Source: Massilia sp. W12 (lineage in GTDB: Bacteria; Pseudomonadota; Gammaproteobacteria; Burkholderiales; Burkholderiaceae_D). Taken from it: a DNA stretch of 64,000 nucleotides. The stretch spans positions 1,054,001 through 1,118,000 of the forward strand of contig NZ_CP147776.1 in the NCBI RefSeq assembly GCF_037300705.1, read 5' to 3'. The notes beneath the pieces were generated by a model that was not told the origin of the DNA, searched no databases, and saw only the letters and a program-made list of their open reading frames with translations. Numbering within the stretch: position 1 is the first letter of the stretch; every line of letters begins with the position of its first letter. Shown in pieces: positions 31,464-40,839 of this stretch. Both the position numbers and the translations under genes were made by a program.

Positions 31464-32240
31464 GTGGGTGTCGAAGTCAATCTGGAAGGAAAAATCGCGC
31501 TGGTGACCGGAGCTTCCAGCGGTCTGGGGGCGCGATTTGCAAAGATCCTCGCATTGGGCGGGGCGCAAGTGGTGCTGGCGGCGCGCCGCACCGAACGCTT
31601 GAAAGAGCTGCGAGCGGAAATCGAAGCGGAAGGCGGCGCAGCGCATGTGGTGTCCTTGGATGTGACTGACCACAACAGCATCAAATCAGCGATTGCACAT
31701 GCTGAAACCGAGGCCGGCCCGCTTGATATCCTGGTCAATAACGCCGGCGTCTCACACACCGGCCGCCTGCTCGACGTGGCTCCGGACGATTACCACTTCG
31801 TCATGAACACCAATTTGCACGGCGCTTTCTTTGTCGCGCAGGAAGTCGCCAAACGCATGGTGGCGCGCGTCAAAGGCGACCCCAAACGCCAACACCGCAT
31901 CATCAATATCGCTTCCGTGGCCGGCTTGCGCACCTTGCCGCAAATCGGCGTGTACTGCATCAGCAAGGCGGCGGTGGTGCACATGACGCGCGCCATGGCC
32001 AGCGAATGGGGCCGCTACGGCATCAATGTGAATGCGATCTGTCCCGGCTATATCGAAACCGAAATCAATCATGATCACTTTGCCACCGAGCATGGCAAAA
32101 AACTGATTGATATGCTGCCGCGCAAGCGCATCGGACAACCACAGGACCTGGACGGCTTGCTCTTGTTATTGGCTGCTGATGAATCACACTTCATCAATGG
32201 CGCGATTATCAATGCCGACGATGGCATGATGGCGCAATGA
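31464..32240 (+). CDS. Short-chain dehydrogenase/reductase
   Basis: A 258-residue classical SDR: cofactor loop TGASSGLG, structural NNAG, catalytic Ser in IINIASVAGL and Tyr-Lys in YCISKAAV. NAD(P)-dependent alcohol/ketone oxidoreductase of unknown substrate; the family includes FabG-like and 3-hydroxyacyl-CoA enzymes. GTG 31464 is chosen because AAGGAG lies eight bases before it; the frame is open to a TTG at 31422. The stop overlaps the thioesterase start (ATGA), suggesting they act on the same acyl chain. Confidence 0.87.
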   Translation: MGVEVNLEGKIALVTGASSGLGARFAKILALGGAQVVLAARRTERLKELRAEIEAEGGAAHVVSLDVTDHNSIKSAIAHAETEAGPLDILVNNAGVSHTGRLLDVAPDDYHFVMNTNLHGAFFVAQEVAKRMVARVKGDPKRQHRIINIASVAGLRTLPQIGVYCISKAAVVHMTRAMASEWGRYGINVNAICPGYIETEINHDHFATEHGKKLIDMLPRKRIGQPQDLDGLLLLLAADESHFINGAIINADDGMMAQ

Positions 32241-32677
32241 GCGGGCCGTGGTTGCACGTGCACACCTGCACGATAGAAATCCGCTGGGGCGATATGGACG
32301 CCATGGGCCATGTCAACAACACCGTGTATTTCCGCTATATGGAACATGCGCGGGTAGAGTGGCTGCAACAGATTGAGGCTGCCCCCAATCCCGAGGGGGA
32401 AGGCCCGGTGATCATCAATGCCCAATGCAATTTTTTGCGTCAACTGACTTACCCCGGCAAGATCGAGGTGCGCACCCTGGTCGGGCCGCCGGGTTCCAGC
32501 AGTTTTGAGGCGCGTTATGAAATCCGCCTGCTTGATGCGCAAGGCATGCCCGGCATGCTGCATGCCGAAGGCAGCTCCAAAATCGTCTGGGTTAATTTCA
32601 CCAAAGGCAAATCCTGTCCGCTGCCGGAGCGCATACGCGCGCTGTTGCCGGCAGCCGGTCATGCCACTGTCACGTAA
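32237..32677 (+). CDS. Acyl-CoA thioesterase, 4-hydroxybenzoyl-CoA thioesterase family
   Basis: A 146-residue hotdog-fold enzyme. The active-site segment IRWGDMDAMGHVNNTVYFRYMEHAR contains the catalytic Asp of the 4HBT/YbgC group. It hydrolyses an acyl-CoA to free acid and CoA. Four-base overlap with the SDR gene marks an operon. Confidence 0.88.
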   Translation: MSGPWLHVHTCTIEIRWGDMDAMGHVNNTVYFRYMEHARVEWLQQIEAAPNPEGEGPVIINAQCNFLRQLTYPGKIEVRTLVGPPGSSSFEARYEIRLLDAQGMPGMLHAEGSSKIVWVNFTKGKSCPLPERIRALLPAAGHATVT

Positions 32678-32739
32678 GCATCTCACGCTTATGGCGGCAT
32701 ACCACATCATTTCAGTTTTTATCAACCAAGAGGCAGCTT

Positions 32740-33438
32740 ATGAATAAAGTTTATCCTGATGCGGCCAGCGCACTGGCCGGACTGGTCAAGGATGGGCAAA
32801 CCATCGCCGTCGGCGGTTTTGGCCTGTGCGGCATTCCGGAAGCCCTGATCGCCGCCTTGCGCGACAGCGGCGCGAAAAATCTGACCGCGATTTCGAACAA
32901 TGCCGGCGTGGACGGTTTTGGCCTGGGCCAATTGCTCACCACGCGCCAGATCCGCAAAATGATTTCCTCCTATGTCGGTGAAAACAAAGAGTTTGAGCGC
33001 CAATATCTGGCCGGCGAACTCGAACTCGAATTCACCCCGCAAGGCACGCTGGCGGAAAAGCTGCGCGCCGGCGGCGCCGGCATCCCGGCTTTCTTCACCA
33101 AAACCGGCGTTGGCACCGTGGTGGCGGAAGGCAAGGAAGTGCGCGAATTTGATGGTGAACAATATGTGATGGAACGTTCGCTGGTGGCCGATGTGTCGCT
33201 GGTGAAAGCCTGGAAAGCGGATAAATCCGGCAATCTGGTATTCCGCAAAACCTCGCGCAACTTCAATCCGAATGTGGCGATGGCCGGCAAGATCACCGTG
33301 GTCGAAGTCGAGCAACTGGTGGAAATCGGCGAACTCGATCCGGATCAAATCCACCTGCCGGGCATTTTCGTGCACCGCATTGTGATCAATGCCAGCCCGG
33401 AAAAGCGGATTGAACAACGTACCGTCAGAGCTGCATAA
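32740..33438 (+). CDS. scoA: Succinyl-CoA:3-ketoacid CoA-transferase subunit A
   Basis: A 232-residue subunit of the CoA-transferase that activates acetoacetate using succinyl-CoA. [33 protein letters not shown] at residues 25-60 is the family's CoA-binding region. AGAGG precedes the start. The B subunit follows ten bases after the stop. It fits ketone-body or polyhydroxybutyrate breakdown together with 3-hydroxybutyrate dehydrogenase at 42.4 kb. Confidence 0.94.
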   Translation: MNKVYPDAASALAGLVKDGQTIAVGGFGLCGIPEALIAALRDSGAKNLTAISNNAGVDGFGLGQLLTTRQIRKMISSYVGENKEFERQYLAGELELEFTPQGTLAEKLRAGGAGIPAFFTKTGVGTVVAEGKEVREFDGEQYVMERSLVADVSLVKAWKADKSGNLVFRKTSRNFNPNVAMAGKITVVEVEQLVEIGELDPDQIHLPGIFVHRIVINASPEKRIEQRTVRAA

Positions 33439-33448
33439 GGAGCAAAAC

Positions 33449-34099
33449 ATGGCTTGGAACCGTGATGAAATGGCTGCGCGCGCAGCCAAAGAGCTGCAAG
33501 ACGGCTTTTATGTGAATCTGGGCATTGGCCTGCCGACCCTGGTGGCTAATTTTGTGCCGGCGGAAATGGACATCTGGCTGCAATCCGAAAACGGCTTGCT
33601 GGGCATCGGCCCATTCCCGACTGAAGACGAAGTGGATGCCGACCTGATCAACGCCGGCAAACAAACCGTGACCGCCTTGCCGGGTGCGTCCTTCTTCTCC
33701 TCGGCTGACTCCTTCGCCATGATCCGTGGCGGCAAAATCAATCTGGCGATCCTGGGCGCCATGCAAGTCTCAGAAAAAGGCGACCTGGCCAACTGGATGA
33801 TTCCGGGCAAGATGGTCAAAGGCATGGGCGGCGCCATGGACCTGGTGGCAGGTGTGAAGCGCGTGGTGGTCTTGATGGAACATGTGGCAAAGGCTAAAGA
33901 CGGCAGCACCTCGCACAAAATCCTGCCGGCCTGCAATCTGCCGCTGACAGGCGTGGGCGTGGTGGACCGCATCATTACCGATCTGGCGGTGCTGGATGTG
34001 ACTGAAAACGGCTTGAAAGTGGTGGAACTGGCGCCAGGCGTGTCGCGTGAGGAAGTGGCGGCGGCGACTGGGGTGAGTTTGGATTTTTCGGCGTTGTGA
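33449..34099 (+). CDS. scoB: Succinyl-CoA:3-ketoacid CoA-transferase subunit B
   Basis: A 216-residue subunit. The catalytic glutamate that forms the glutamyl-CoA thioester is in [13 protein letters not shown], and [13 protein letters not shown] is conserved near the start. ATG 33449 with AAGGAG is the family start; an in-frame start at 33389 overlaps scoA and is rejected. Confidence 0.94.
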   Translation: MAWNRDEMAARAAKELQDGFYVNLGIGLPTLVANFVPAEMDIWLQSENGLLGIGPFPTEDEVDADLINAGKQTVTALPGASFFSSADSFAMIRGGKINLAILGAMQVSEKGDLANWMIPGKMVKGMGGAMDLVAGVKRVVVLMEHVAKAKDGSTSHKILPACNLPLTGVGVVDRIITDLAVLDVTENGLKVVELAPGVSREEVAAATGVSLDFSAL

Positions 34100-34147
34100 T
34101 GCGCAGGGTGGGCACGCATTTGTGCCCACGCCCCCTGGGAGGTGTGT

Positions 34148-34181
34148 AAAAAATGCGGCTTGTTGCAAGGCCGCATTTTTT
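34148..34181. terminator. Bidirectional terminator between scoB and the minus-strand accessory block
   Basis: AAAAAATGCGGCTTG pairs with CAAGGCCGCATTTTTT with a single bulge. Both strands show a stem followed by T-run, serving scoB and the converging small gene at 34201. Confidence 0.88.
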
Positions 34182-34200
34182 ATTGCAGAACGTTAATGCC

Positions 34201-34368
34201 TCAGCTTTTGCGTGCTGCTTGCGAAAAATCCACTTCGCTCAAGTTGATTTTGCCCGCCTCCTGAATTGCAATTCTCTGCAAGTCAGCAAGCGTCTTATAT
34301 TTCACTTCGCCGGATAAAATCGAGGTTTGCTTTTCTTTTTCGCTGAATCGCAATTCATGATTATTCAT
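34201..34368 (-). CDS. Small hypothetical protein (55 aa)
   Basis: A 55-residue hydrophilic protein starting MNNHELRFSEKEKQTSILSG. AGGAG lies seven bases before the ATG at 34368, and it overlaps the previous gene by eight bases, both supporting real translation. No domain is recognised and no membrane segment is present. Confidence 0.55.
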   Translation of the reverse strand: MNNHELRFSEKEKQTSILSGEVKYKTLADLQRIAIQEAGKINLSEVDFSQAARKS

Positions 34369-34657
34369 CTTCGCTCCTGACTTCATCTGCCGCATCCAAA
34401 GCAGGCAAGACCATCTGTCCATTGCCCGCAATTGGGCCATGCGCCAAGCCCAAAGGCTCGTCGAAACCATCCTGATCTGCCAGTATCTCAAGGGAAGCAA
34501 AAGATCGCGCCGCTTCTTTTTCCATTTCCGGCAAGATATCTTTGCGGTAATCCTCAAATTCCTGGTCGCTCATATTTGCGATGTTGTTACCCATTAGCCA
34601 CCGGCCCGCAATCATGATCCTTGCGCCGCGTGGGAGCGATACAGCCGTGCCCACCAT
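34361..34657 (-). CDS. Small acidic hypothetical protein (up to 98 aa)
   Basis: An acidic protein (SDQEFEDYRKDILPEMEKEAARSF, C-terminus DAADEVRSEDE) without signal or membrane segment. The start is uncertain: ATG 34657 has AAGGG nine bases upstream; 34615 and 34594 are alternatives. It is coupled to the 55-residue gene below. Function unknown; the small acidic character would suit an immunity- or antitoxin-like partner, but nothing proves it. Confidence 0.5.
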   Translation of the reverse strand: MVGTAVSLPRGARIMIAGRWLMGNNIANMSDQEFEDYRKDILPEMEKEAARSFASLEILADQDGFDEPLGLAHGPIAGNGQMVLPALDAADEVRSEDE

Positions 34658-34693
34658 GCACGGCTGCCCTTATTGATCCGCATTGATCCTGCG

Positions 34694-35182
34694 TTATACA
34701 TAATAAAAATCATTGCCAAAAAAGGTTTTGAAAAATTTAAATGACCCACCCGGTGCAGTAGAACCTGCCGTGCGCCACCCGGTTAATTTTCCAGGCGAGG
34801 GATCAGTAATTGAATTGGATTTGCTCACTTCAATGGCTGTCATGATGAAAGCAGCGTAAACTGCTTGCCGTGGATCTTTTGTACTGTTGGCAATATCAAG
34901 CGCGGCTTGAATCCGATGAACAATGCCCGTGTCATAATTCGGGTAGTTTTGAAAGCCGGCAAATTGGCCCTTTGCGCGAACCACATCGGCAATGGTCTTG
35001 GCCCCTGGCGCACCGTATGGTTTTGGATCTGCCAGCCGGTTATACAAAACCCTATCCATATATTGCATTGCCAATTTGGCATCGGCAAGTGTGTAGGATG
35101 AGTTGGATGGGCCACGGCATTCGGCCAGCAGCAGCCGTGTTTCACAGCCGTCGGTCTCATTTTTGTTAGGTAAAACGATCAT
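34694..35182 (-). CDS. Hypothetical protein, weakly like a SleB-type cell-wall hydrolase
   Basis: A 162-residue soluble protein with no signal peptide, taken from ATG 35182 because GGAG stands close upstream; the frame is open to 35290. The stretch YMDRVLYNRLADP...TIADVVRAKGQFAGF recalls the VxxNRV...DVVxQxGQF pattern of Hydrolase_2/SleB lytic enzymes. That resemblance is seen by eye only and may be misleading. The C-terminus is GGSFKFFKTFFGNDFYYV. The gene upstream on the same strand encodes an apparent periplasmic protein 52 bp away. Confidence 0.55.
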   Translation of the reverse strand: MIVLPNKNETDGCETRLLLAECRGPSNSSYTLADAKLAMQYMDRVLYNRLADPKPYGAPGAKTIADVVRAKGQFAGFQNYPNYDTGIVHRIQAALDIANSTKDPRQAVYAAFIMTAIEVSKSNSITDPSPGKLTGWRTAGSTAPGGSFKFFKTFFGNDFYYV

Positions 35183-35234
35183 TCCCACTCCAAGACTAAA
35201 GTTAAGTGAATAAAAGTGCCGCTCCCTGGCAGCA

Positions 35235-35714
35235 TTAACGCCGCTGTTTTTCAATCTGAAGCTTTTTGCCTGACTGCTTGCATTCAGCACGAAGTTGCGT
35301 CACCCAATCGCGTGTTACCAGATAGGTGCTGCCATGCAGCGCCGCTTCATTCTCGACCACATCTTTTTTTAAATTCAACTTGCGCCGCGATAACTTCAAA
35401 TCAGTCTCACCTGGCTCATAGAGGATGATTTCCTGTCCAGCATCCCATATCACCCATGCCAGCTTGGATGAATCGGCTGCCAACTTTCCCAGCAGGCAAA
35501 CCTGGGTGCTTTTCGTGGTTTGGCGTTTTTGGATGTATTGTCTGATGACTTGTTGGTGGTTGCTAAAATCGGCGTCATTGCTGATGTCGAAAACTGGATT
35601 TGGTGTGCTGACTTGGGCATGACAAGGTGCGCAGAACAACAACAAGGGCACAATCATTTGCCCTAATCGCAAGCCGCATTGCCAGCGGGTACGAAATAAA
35701 ACTTGTTTAATCAC
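35235..35714 (-). CDS. Hypothetical periplasmic protein
   Basis: About 159 residues from GTG 35714 (AAGGA nine bases upstream), beginning with a signal peptide: basic n-region, then QMIVPLLLFCAPCHA-Q. The mature part is hydrophilic with one Cys near CLLGK and another near the C-terminus. An ATG at 35762 without ribosome site would add 16 residues. It could be a partner of the product of the gene at 34694-35182, for example an inhibitor of a wall-active protein; this is inference from location only. Confidence 0.55.
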   Translation of the reverse strand: MIKQVLFRTRWQCGLRLGQMIVPLLLFCAPCHAQVSTPNPVFDISNDADFSNHQQVIRQYIQKRQTTKSTQVCLLGKLAADSSKLAWVIWDAGQEIILYEPGETDLKLSRRKLNLKKDVVENEAALHGSTYLVTRDWVTQLRAECKQSGKKLQIEKQRR

Positions 35715-35850
35715 CGAATATATCCTTATTTTAATGTGGGTCGCTTGAGCAACGGGGGGCATAAATGGAGTTTCAACGATTTTTGAAAGATGTTGGAATG
35801 TGAGAACGGACCCCGCTTTCCTTTATTTGCGTCTGATCACATTGATATCC

Positions 35851-36189
35851 TCAGTCCGCTAACTCGCTGACGGACTGGTCTGCCAGTTTCAGGGCAAATC
35901 GTTTGCGCCGCTCATTGCTAATAATCAGTGACTGACCATCCTCAGCCAGCGCAATGCTCGTGATATGGCAATCCTGTACATCGCGCTCAAATTTTTCGTT
36001 GATGATGGTTTGATACACCACCAGTCCCCACAATTTTTCATTGGTTTGTGCATCATAGGCAATCAATACACCAGCTTTTTGCTTAAAGCCCAATTCTGTG
36101 CCATCAAAAGTTGTCTCATAACGTATTCCTTGATGCAGTAGCGGCGCCACTGGTTTGGGGGCTGTGCGTTTGGCGGAAAATACGGCCAT
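35851..36189 (-). CDS. Hypothetical protein with PQQ-like repeat segment
   Basis: A 112-residue protein from ATG 36189 with AAGGAAG upstream (the frame runs on to 36279). The text GVLIAYDAQTNEKLWGLVVYQ followed by SIALAEDGQSLIISNERRKRFALKL resembles one or two blades of a PQQ-type beta-propeller, too short for a full propeller. No signal peptide. Function unknown. Confidence 0.6.
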   Translation of the reverse strand: MAVFSAKRTAPKPVAPLLHQGIRYETTFDGTELGFKQKAGVLIAYDAQTNEKLWGLVVYQTIINEKFERDVQDCHITSIALAEDGQSLIISNERRKRFALKLADQSVSELAD

Positions 36190-36330
36190 GGGTTTCTTCC
36201 TTGCGGCACTTGTTACCGCACCAGGTTTCCGGCGCTGTGATGGCAGGGTGGGAACGTATTTGTGCTCACACGCATCCACCAGCGTGCAATCATGATCGCT
36301 GCGCAGCTGCCCCCGCTTTCGCTGCTTGTC

Positions 36331-36771
36331 TTATCTCTTTGCATCTGGTGAGGCTGAGTCATTTAACAATGTAGTTTTACCACCTGAATCGGATCCATCG
36401 GCATTAAATATTTTCCGGCGGGCTTGTTCAGGACTAATAATGCCATAAGCAGCATGTAATAACGCTCTATCGGAATAGCCTATATCTTCTAAGGCAATTT
36501 TTTCTTTGTAGTATTTGATCAATCTCCGCGCCTTTTCCATATTAGCAGCGCTGGGAGTTCCCCATTGGGTGTACTCTGCCATGGCATCTGCAATATTTTG
36601 TTCTAAGGTGAGAGATTCATCAAACATAACGCCTAATGCGCCGCTAATGACACAATTTAATTCCTCCAATGAAAAATCCGGCACATCGCCACAGCTAGGG
36701 TCTGCAAGAACCAAAGCACCTAATTCATCGGGGTATTCAACCAAATCGTCGTTTGCCAATCTGATTAGCAT
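36331..36771 (-). CDS. Hypothetical acidic protein (146 aa)
   Basis: A soluble protein, mostly helical by appearance (EELNCVISGALGVMFDESLTLEQNIADAMAEY). AAGGA precedes the ATG at 36771, and the gene overlaps the end of the preceding one by seven bases, so both are translated together. No domain is recognised. Lower GC and codon use unlike the nuo or pil genes mark it as accessory. Confidence 0.6.
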   Translation of the reverse strand: MLIRLANDDLVEYPDELGALVLADPSCGDVPDFSLEELNCVISGALGVMFDESLTLEQNIADAMAEYTQWGTPSAANMEKARRLIKYYKEKIALEDIGYSDRALLHAAYGIISPEQARRKIFNADGSDSGGKTTLLNDSASPDAKR

Positions 36772-37274
36772 AATGAAATCCTTAATTGTTTAGCAATTTC
36801 GTTTTCAAGTACACTCATGTGCTCATAGGCGCTGTAAGGCTTTTCTGTTATCGCCCAAGCGGTTCCTCCTTGGACATCAAACCGAGTGAGATATTGAAGC
36901 TTGTCCTTACATGCTTTATGTATGGTGCGTGCTTGCCTAGTGTACGCCCATATTTTTACATCACCACCACCCGGACGATTAGTGTCTATATCATCGGTAA
37001 GAAGGTAGAAGCCCAAGATGGCAATCTGATGCAGGTCTGGCTTCAACATTTGTATAGTTTTATGGGAAACCGCTAATGATAGTCGAATCCCATTCGCAGA
37101 CTTCGCTAGCGAGGAATCCATACTTCCAGTACCATCAGTAAATTTTACACCAACAACATAGCCATCAATGCCGATAACTTTGTTATAACTCAATATAACA
37201 TTGTATGAAGCGTCATCTACAACAACGACTTCGCTTTTTGTCCGAACTTGATTAAGTAGAGAATGACCAGCCAT
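36765..37274 (-). CDS. Hypothetical protein (169 aa)
   Basis: A soluble protein starting MAGHSLLNQVRTKSE, ribosome site AAAGG. No signal peptide, membrane segment or known motif is visible. The region DDIDTNRPGGGDVKIWAYTRQAR is Gly/Asp-rich. Overlap with the following gene implies a two-gene operon, a layout seen for effector-immunity or toxin-antitoxin pairs, which remains speculation. It lies next to the disrupted Shedu gene. Confidence 0.6.
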   Translation of the reverse strand: MAGHSLLNQVRTKSEVVVVDDASYNVILSYNKVIGIDGYVVGVKFTDGTGSMDSSLAKSANGIRLSLAVSHKTIQMLKPDLHQIAILGFYLLTDDIDTNRPGGGDVKIWAYTRQARTIHKACKDKLQYLTRFDVQGGTAWAITEKPYSAYEHMSVLENEIAKQLRISLC

Positions 37275-37481
37275 TAGTACCTTTCAGATTCTGACATGAA
37301 TCGGAGGGATAGATGCTCTGTGGAACTTGCATCTATTGTTAAAAGAAGGAAATGGATAAAAAATTATATTTTATCATTGCGTAATCGTACTGGATTTCGC
37401 AAGCGTGACAACGGAGGCCGTTCTAACATAAGGTGCAAAAAGTTAACAGCTTTTTTTGAAGGTATCCTCGCAATGGAACAG

Positions 37482-38412
37482 CTAGGTTTCATGCTGACCG
37501 ACGATGAACCTTGCACGCTCAAGCAGCTCATCAAAAGTTATGATTTCCGGGTTGGTCGTATTTCTGCGAAATAGCTCGAACGAGCGGTATCGTTCTTGGT
37601 TCACTCCGTGGATACCCACGAATTCTCCAAGGCGACCAACAACAAGAAATGACTTGGGCTTGTAGTTGTAGGCCTCTTCGCCGGTTGGGTTGCCCTCGTC
37701 ATCTCTCAATGTGAGCTTCGTGCGTATGGACTCGGATGCGAGCGCCACAGTGCCTTGAACTTGAGATACGCCCCCTGCCAACTCGTCAGACGGCGCCCAG
37801 CACCCGGCGCGATAGGGTTTCTTCTGAAGAAGTTCCGTCTGATGGGTCTTGATCTCAACAAAGCATAGACTGGAGATGATCCCCCGAGTGCGAAGCAGCG
37901 CATCTACGCGCTTTCCATGCTCAGAGACAGTATACCCATGCACTACCTGCTCTAATTTTTTTTCATTCAGTCCTGACAGATGGAGGTAGGTGAGACCATA
38001 GCCAAAGATCCAAGGATTCTTCTCGAAGAAGAGCTGCCAGACGACCTCACTACTGCAGCCCTTTTTGGCTTTTATTTCGTCGAAGTAGGGTTGCTCCTCA
38101 AGCAAGCGCTCAAACACTTGGAGTTGGCGCTTTCGATAGCCGACAGCAACCACATCTTCTTTAGTTATTGCAGAACGCAGTACCTCAGCGAAGAGCTCCT
38201 GGTTATCTTGAAGGATGGTCTGAGCCTGCTGGTTGGAGAGGGTGATTCGCCGAAGATCCTCGTCAGCGATCTTCACTGGCCCCGAGCCCTTGAACGGTAT
38301 TGCCTGGATATTGGTTAGGAATTCAACCAACTTTCCGATCTCGTCGCCTACAAATGCGAAGCTTGCGTTGTGAGGTTTGCTGGTGGCGACCGTATACCCT
38401 TGCAAGTTAAGG
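37482..38412 (-). pseudogene. sduA: Shedu antiphage protein SduA, 3' fragment (interrupted by IS66)
   Basis: The 3' 307 codons of a Shedu (DUF4263) nuclease gene. The PD-(D/E)xK-like core is intact: D in GKRVDALLRTRG, E and K in CFVEIKTHQ, followed by GCWAPSDELAGGVSQVQGT, which is characteristic of DUF4263. Shedu proteins act alone as antiphage nucleases. The fragment has no good start of its own (TTG at 38405 arises inside the target duplication). Joined to 40917-41151 after removing the insertion and one copy of the 8-bp duplication, it reads ...RGIFVLN-LQGYTVATSKP... without frame change, giving about 385 residues. Confidence 0.88.
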
Positions 38413-38438
38413 GTAAGCGCCCAACGCCCCCATCTCGA

Positions 38439-40061
38439 TCAGACCTGAATCACAGACCCAAGCGGCAATAGCTCATCCAAGCGATTGGCTGGCCAAGTGG
38501 GCAATTTGTTGAGCGTATCAAGCAGCCATTCGTATGGATCAAGGCCATTAAGCTTTGCCGTGGCCAGCAAAGACATGATGCAAGAGGCGCGATGGCCGGC
38601 GCGTTCTGTGCCGTAAAACAGCCAGTTCTTGCGCCCGATGGCCACCGGGCGCAAGGCATTTTCCGCCGCATTATTATCTATCGGCAAATCCCCGCTGTGT
38701 GCATAGCGCACCCGCGCAGGCCATCGGCTGAGGGTGTACACGATCGCTTTTTGCAAGCCGGAGGACGGACTGGCGCGGGCGCTGGTTTCATTCAGCCAGG
38801 TCTCGAATTCCGCTAACAGAGGCAGACTTTTTTCCCGTCGCAAATCCGCGCGTTGTTCTACGCACATGTCTTTTGCTTCGCGCTCAATTTCATATAACTG
38901 AGCAAAGCGATGCAAGGCTTCGGTGGTGATGGGCGTTGGACGTGCTGCGTGCAAATCGAAGAATTTGCGCCGCGCATGCGCCATACAGCCCAGCTCCACC
39001 ACGCCGCCAGCAAATAATGCCTGATAGCCGGAATACGCATCCGCCATCAAATAGCCGCTCCAGCCCGCCAGCATGTTGCGCGCGTGCTGTCCCTGGCGTG
39101 ATGGCTGATAGTCATACACCACAATCCGTGGCCCAGGCTCCATATCGTTGCTGCGGTACACCCATTGATAGCCGCGCTCGGTTTTGCCGGTTTTCGGCGC
39201 TAATTGCGCCACCGGCGTTTCATCGGCATGCAAGCAGCGCCGCTGTCGCAACAATTGCGCCAAGCGATCCGCCAACGGCGCCAGCGCCACGCCTGTACGT
39301 CCTACCCACTGCGCCAGCTTGGTGCGGGACAGGGGCACATTATGGCGCTCACCGATCTGCTCCAGGCGATACAGCGGCAGATGATCGAGATATTTCGACA
39401 CCAGCAACCAAGCCAGCACATCGTGCTCAACGCCGCCGCCGTCAATAATCGACGGTGCGCTGGGCGCCTGATGAATGGATTGGCAAGCCTGACAGGCATA
39501 TTTCGGATAGCGGTGACGCTTGACGCTGAACACTGCCGGCTGCACCGATAATTTTTCTGTGACATCTTCGCCAACTTTGCGCATCGCTTTGCCGCATTCC
39601 GGGCAGTCGCAACTGGCCGGCTCGTGCAACACGTCTTCGCGCGGCAAGTGCGCCGCCAGCGGCAGGCGACCAGGGCGCTTTTGTTTGACCGCTTCTTTTT
39701 TTGGGGACGCTGCTGCGAGCTTATCCAACTCGGCTTGCAGCGCCTCAATATCGGCATCCAAATCTTGCTCAAACAAATCGCGCTGCGTGCTGTCAGCCAT
39801 GCGCTCACTCTTGATGCCGTAACGCATGCGGCGCAAGTACGTGACTTCTTGATGGAGTTTTTCGTTTTGCTGGCGCAGTTGATCCGCATAGCTTTGCACT
39901 TGTGCGGCTTGCTGCTCTGCATGTGTGGCGCGTTGTGCGAATGCAGCAGCTTTTTGCTCTGCCTGCGTGGCTTGCTCAATGAGCGCCAACAGCTCTTCCC
40001 GTAGCGGGGACGGGATGCCTTCGGTGTGTTGCAAGCGGTGTTTTTGCGCAATGAAATCCAT
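38439..40061 (-). CDS. tnpC: IS66 family transposase TnpC
   Basis: A 540-residue DDE transposase. An N-terminal coiled coil (about 20-75, Gln/Ala/Glu-rich) precedes a leucine-rich RMRYGIKSERM region, a zinc-finger-like CDCPECGKAM and CQAC pair, and the catalytic core: HADETPV, MADAYSGYQALF and NNAAENALRPVAIGRKNW supply D, D and E. Full length for the family. Confidence 0.95.
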   Translation of the reverse strand: MDFIAQKHRLQHTEGIPSPLREELLALIEQATQAEQKAAAFAQRATHAEQQAAQVQSYADQLRQQNEKLHQEVTYLRRMRYGIKSERMADSTQRDLFEQDLDADIEALQAELDKLAAASPKKEAVKQKRPGRLPLAAHLPREDVLHEPASCDCPECGKAMRKVGEDVTEKLSVQPAVFSVKRHRYPKYACQACQSIHQAPSAPSIIDGGGVEHDVLAWLLVSKYLDHLPLYRLEQIGERHNVPLSRTKLAQWVGRTGVALAPLADRLAQLLRQRRCLHADETPVAQLAPKTGKTERGYQWVYRSNDMEPGPRIVVYDYQPSRQGQHARNMLAGWSGYLMADAYSGYQALFAGGVVELGCMAHARRKFFDLHAARPTPITTEALHRFAQLYEIEREAKDMCVEQRADLRREKSLPLLAEFETWLNETSARASPSSGLQKAIVYTLSRWPARVRYAHSGDLPIDNNAAENALRPVAIGRKNWLFYGTERAGHRASCIMSLLATAKLNGLDPYEWLLDTLNKLPTWPANRLDELLPLGSVIQV

Positions 40062-40180
40062 GCCTGAAGTGTAACGCTTTCAAGCGCTTTTTCCTGCGTA
40101 AACACCATCTTTTTTGCGGTTTCTTTCATGGGATTTTTTTACCTGATCAAGAACCAGTCGGATCGTTGCCAAAGCGCATT

Positions 40181-40525
40181 TCAATACAGCCAGGCGGGGA
40201 TGTGGGCAGCGCTCAGACGGCGCCAATCCACGCCTTTACACAGCCATTCCCATTGTTCTGTGTTGAGCAGAAACACTTGCGCGCCCGGTTCCGGCCAGGT
40301 GAAGCCGCCTTGATGCAGACGGCGCTGGCACAGCCAAATGCCGCTGGCGTCAAACACCAGCGCCTTGAGGCGATTGTTGCGCCGGTTGCGAAACACGTAT
40401 GCAGCGCCATCCGACGGCGTGCGTCCCAAGCTGTGCTGAATGCGCGCGGCCAGGCTATCGATGCCGGCGCGCATATCCATCGCTTCTTGCACCAGCCAGA
40501 TTTGCTTAGGCTGCGGCCAGCTCAC
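40181..40525 (-). CDS. tnpB: IS66 accessory protein TnpB
   Basis: A 114-residue IS66 Orf2 protein: WPQPKQIWLVQEAMDMRAGIDSLAARIQ, FRNRRNNRLKALVFDASGIWLCQRRL. GTG 40525 overlaps the tnpA stop by four bases (GTGA), the usual coupling in IS66. The open frame reaches 40600 but the upstream part lies over tnpA. Confidence 0.92.
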   Translation of the reverse strand: MSWPQPKQIWLVQEAMDMRAGIDSLAARIQHSLGRTPSDGAAYVFRNRRNNRLKALVFDASGIWLCQRRLHQGGFTWPEPGAQVFLLNTEQWEWLCKGVDWRRLSAAHIPAWLY

Positions 40526-40839
40526 GCCAGTTCTCGCAATAAAGCAGCCAGCCATTGCGCCGGAACATGCAGCGGAATATGCAGCCGCTGCGCGCCGCAT
40601 TCCAGCGTCAGATTGCCGCTGATGGGGGCAGAAATGGCGCCAGTTGGCGCTTGTGCGGCAACCAAGGTCAGCGGCGCGCTTTCAGATCCGCTGCGGCTGC
40701 GCTTGATCCAGTATTGCAGGACCGGCAGATTGATTTCGTGCTGCCGGCAATACGCGCTTTGCGTTTGCCCACTCATGCGCCACGCCCGCACGTGCGCGAG
40801 CCATTCTTCTCTGCTTTTCTTCGGTGATTTGCTTTGCAT
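40522..40839 (-). CDS. tnpA: IS66 accessory protein TnpA
   Basis: A 105-residue protein with a helix-turn-helix-like N-terminus (KSREEWLAHVRAWRMSGQTQSAYCRQHEINLPVLQYWIKR), typical of IS66 Orf1. GGAGG stands eight bases before ATG 40839. An apparent 209-codon frame up to 41151 is a chimera with the Shedu 5' end and is not the natural start. Confidence 0.92.
   Translation of the reverse strand: MQSKSPKKSREEWLAHVRAWRMSGQTQSAYCRQHEINLPVLQYWIKRSRSGSESAPLTLVAAQAPTGAISAPISGNLTLECGAQRLHIPLHVPAQWLAALLRELA

Noticed and set aside
37296-37574. Plus-strand 92-codon ORF overlapping the Shedu 3' end
   Set aside because: Mostly antisense to sduA with no recognisable product or ribosome site.
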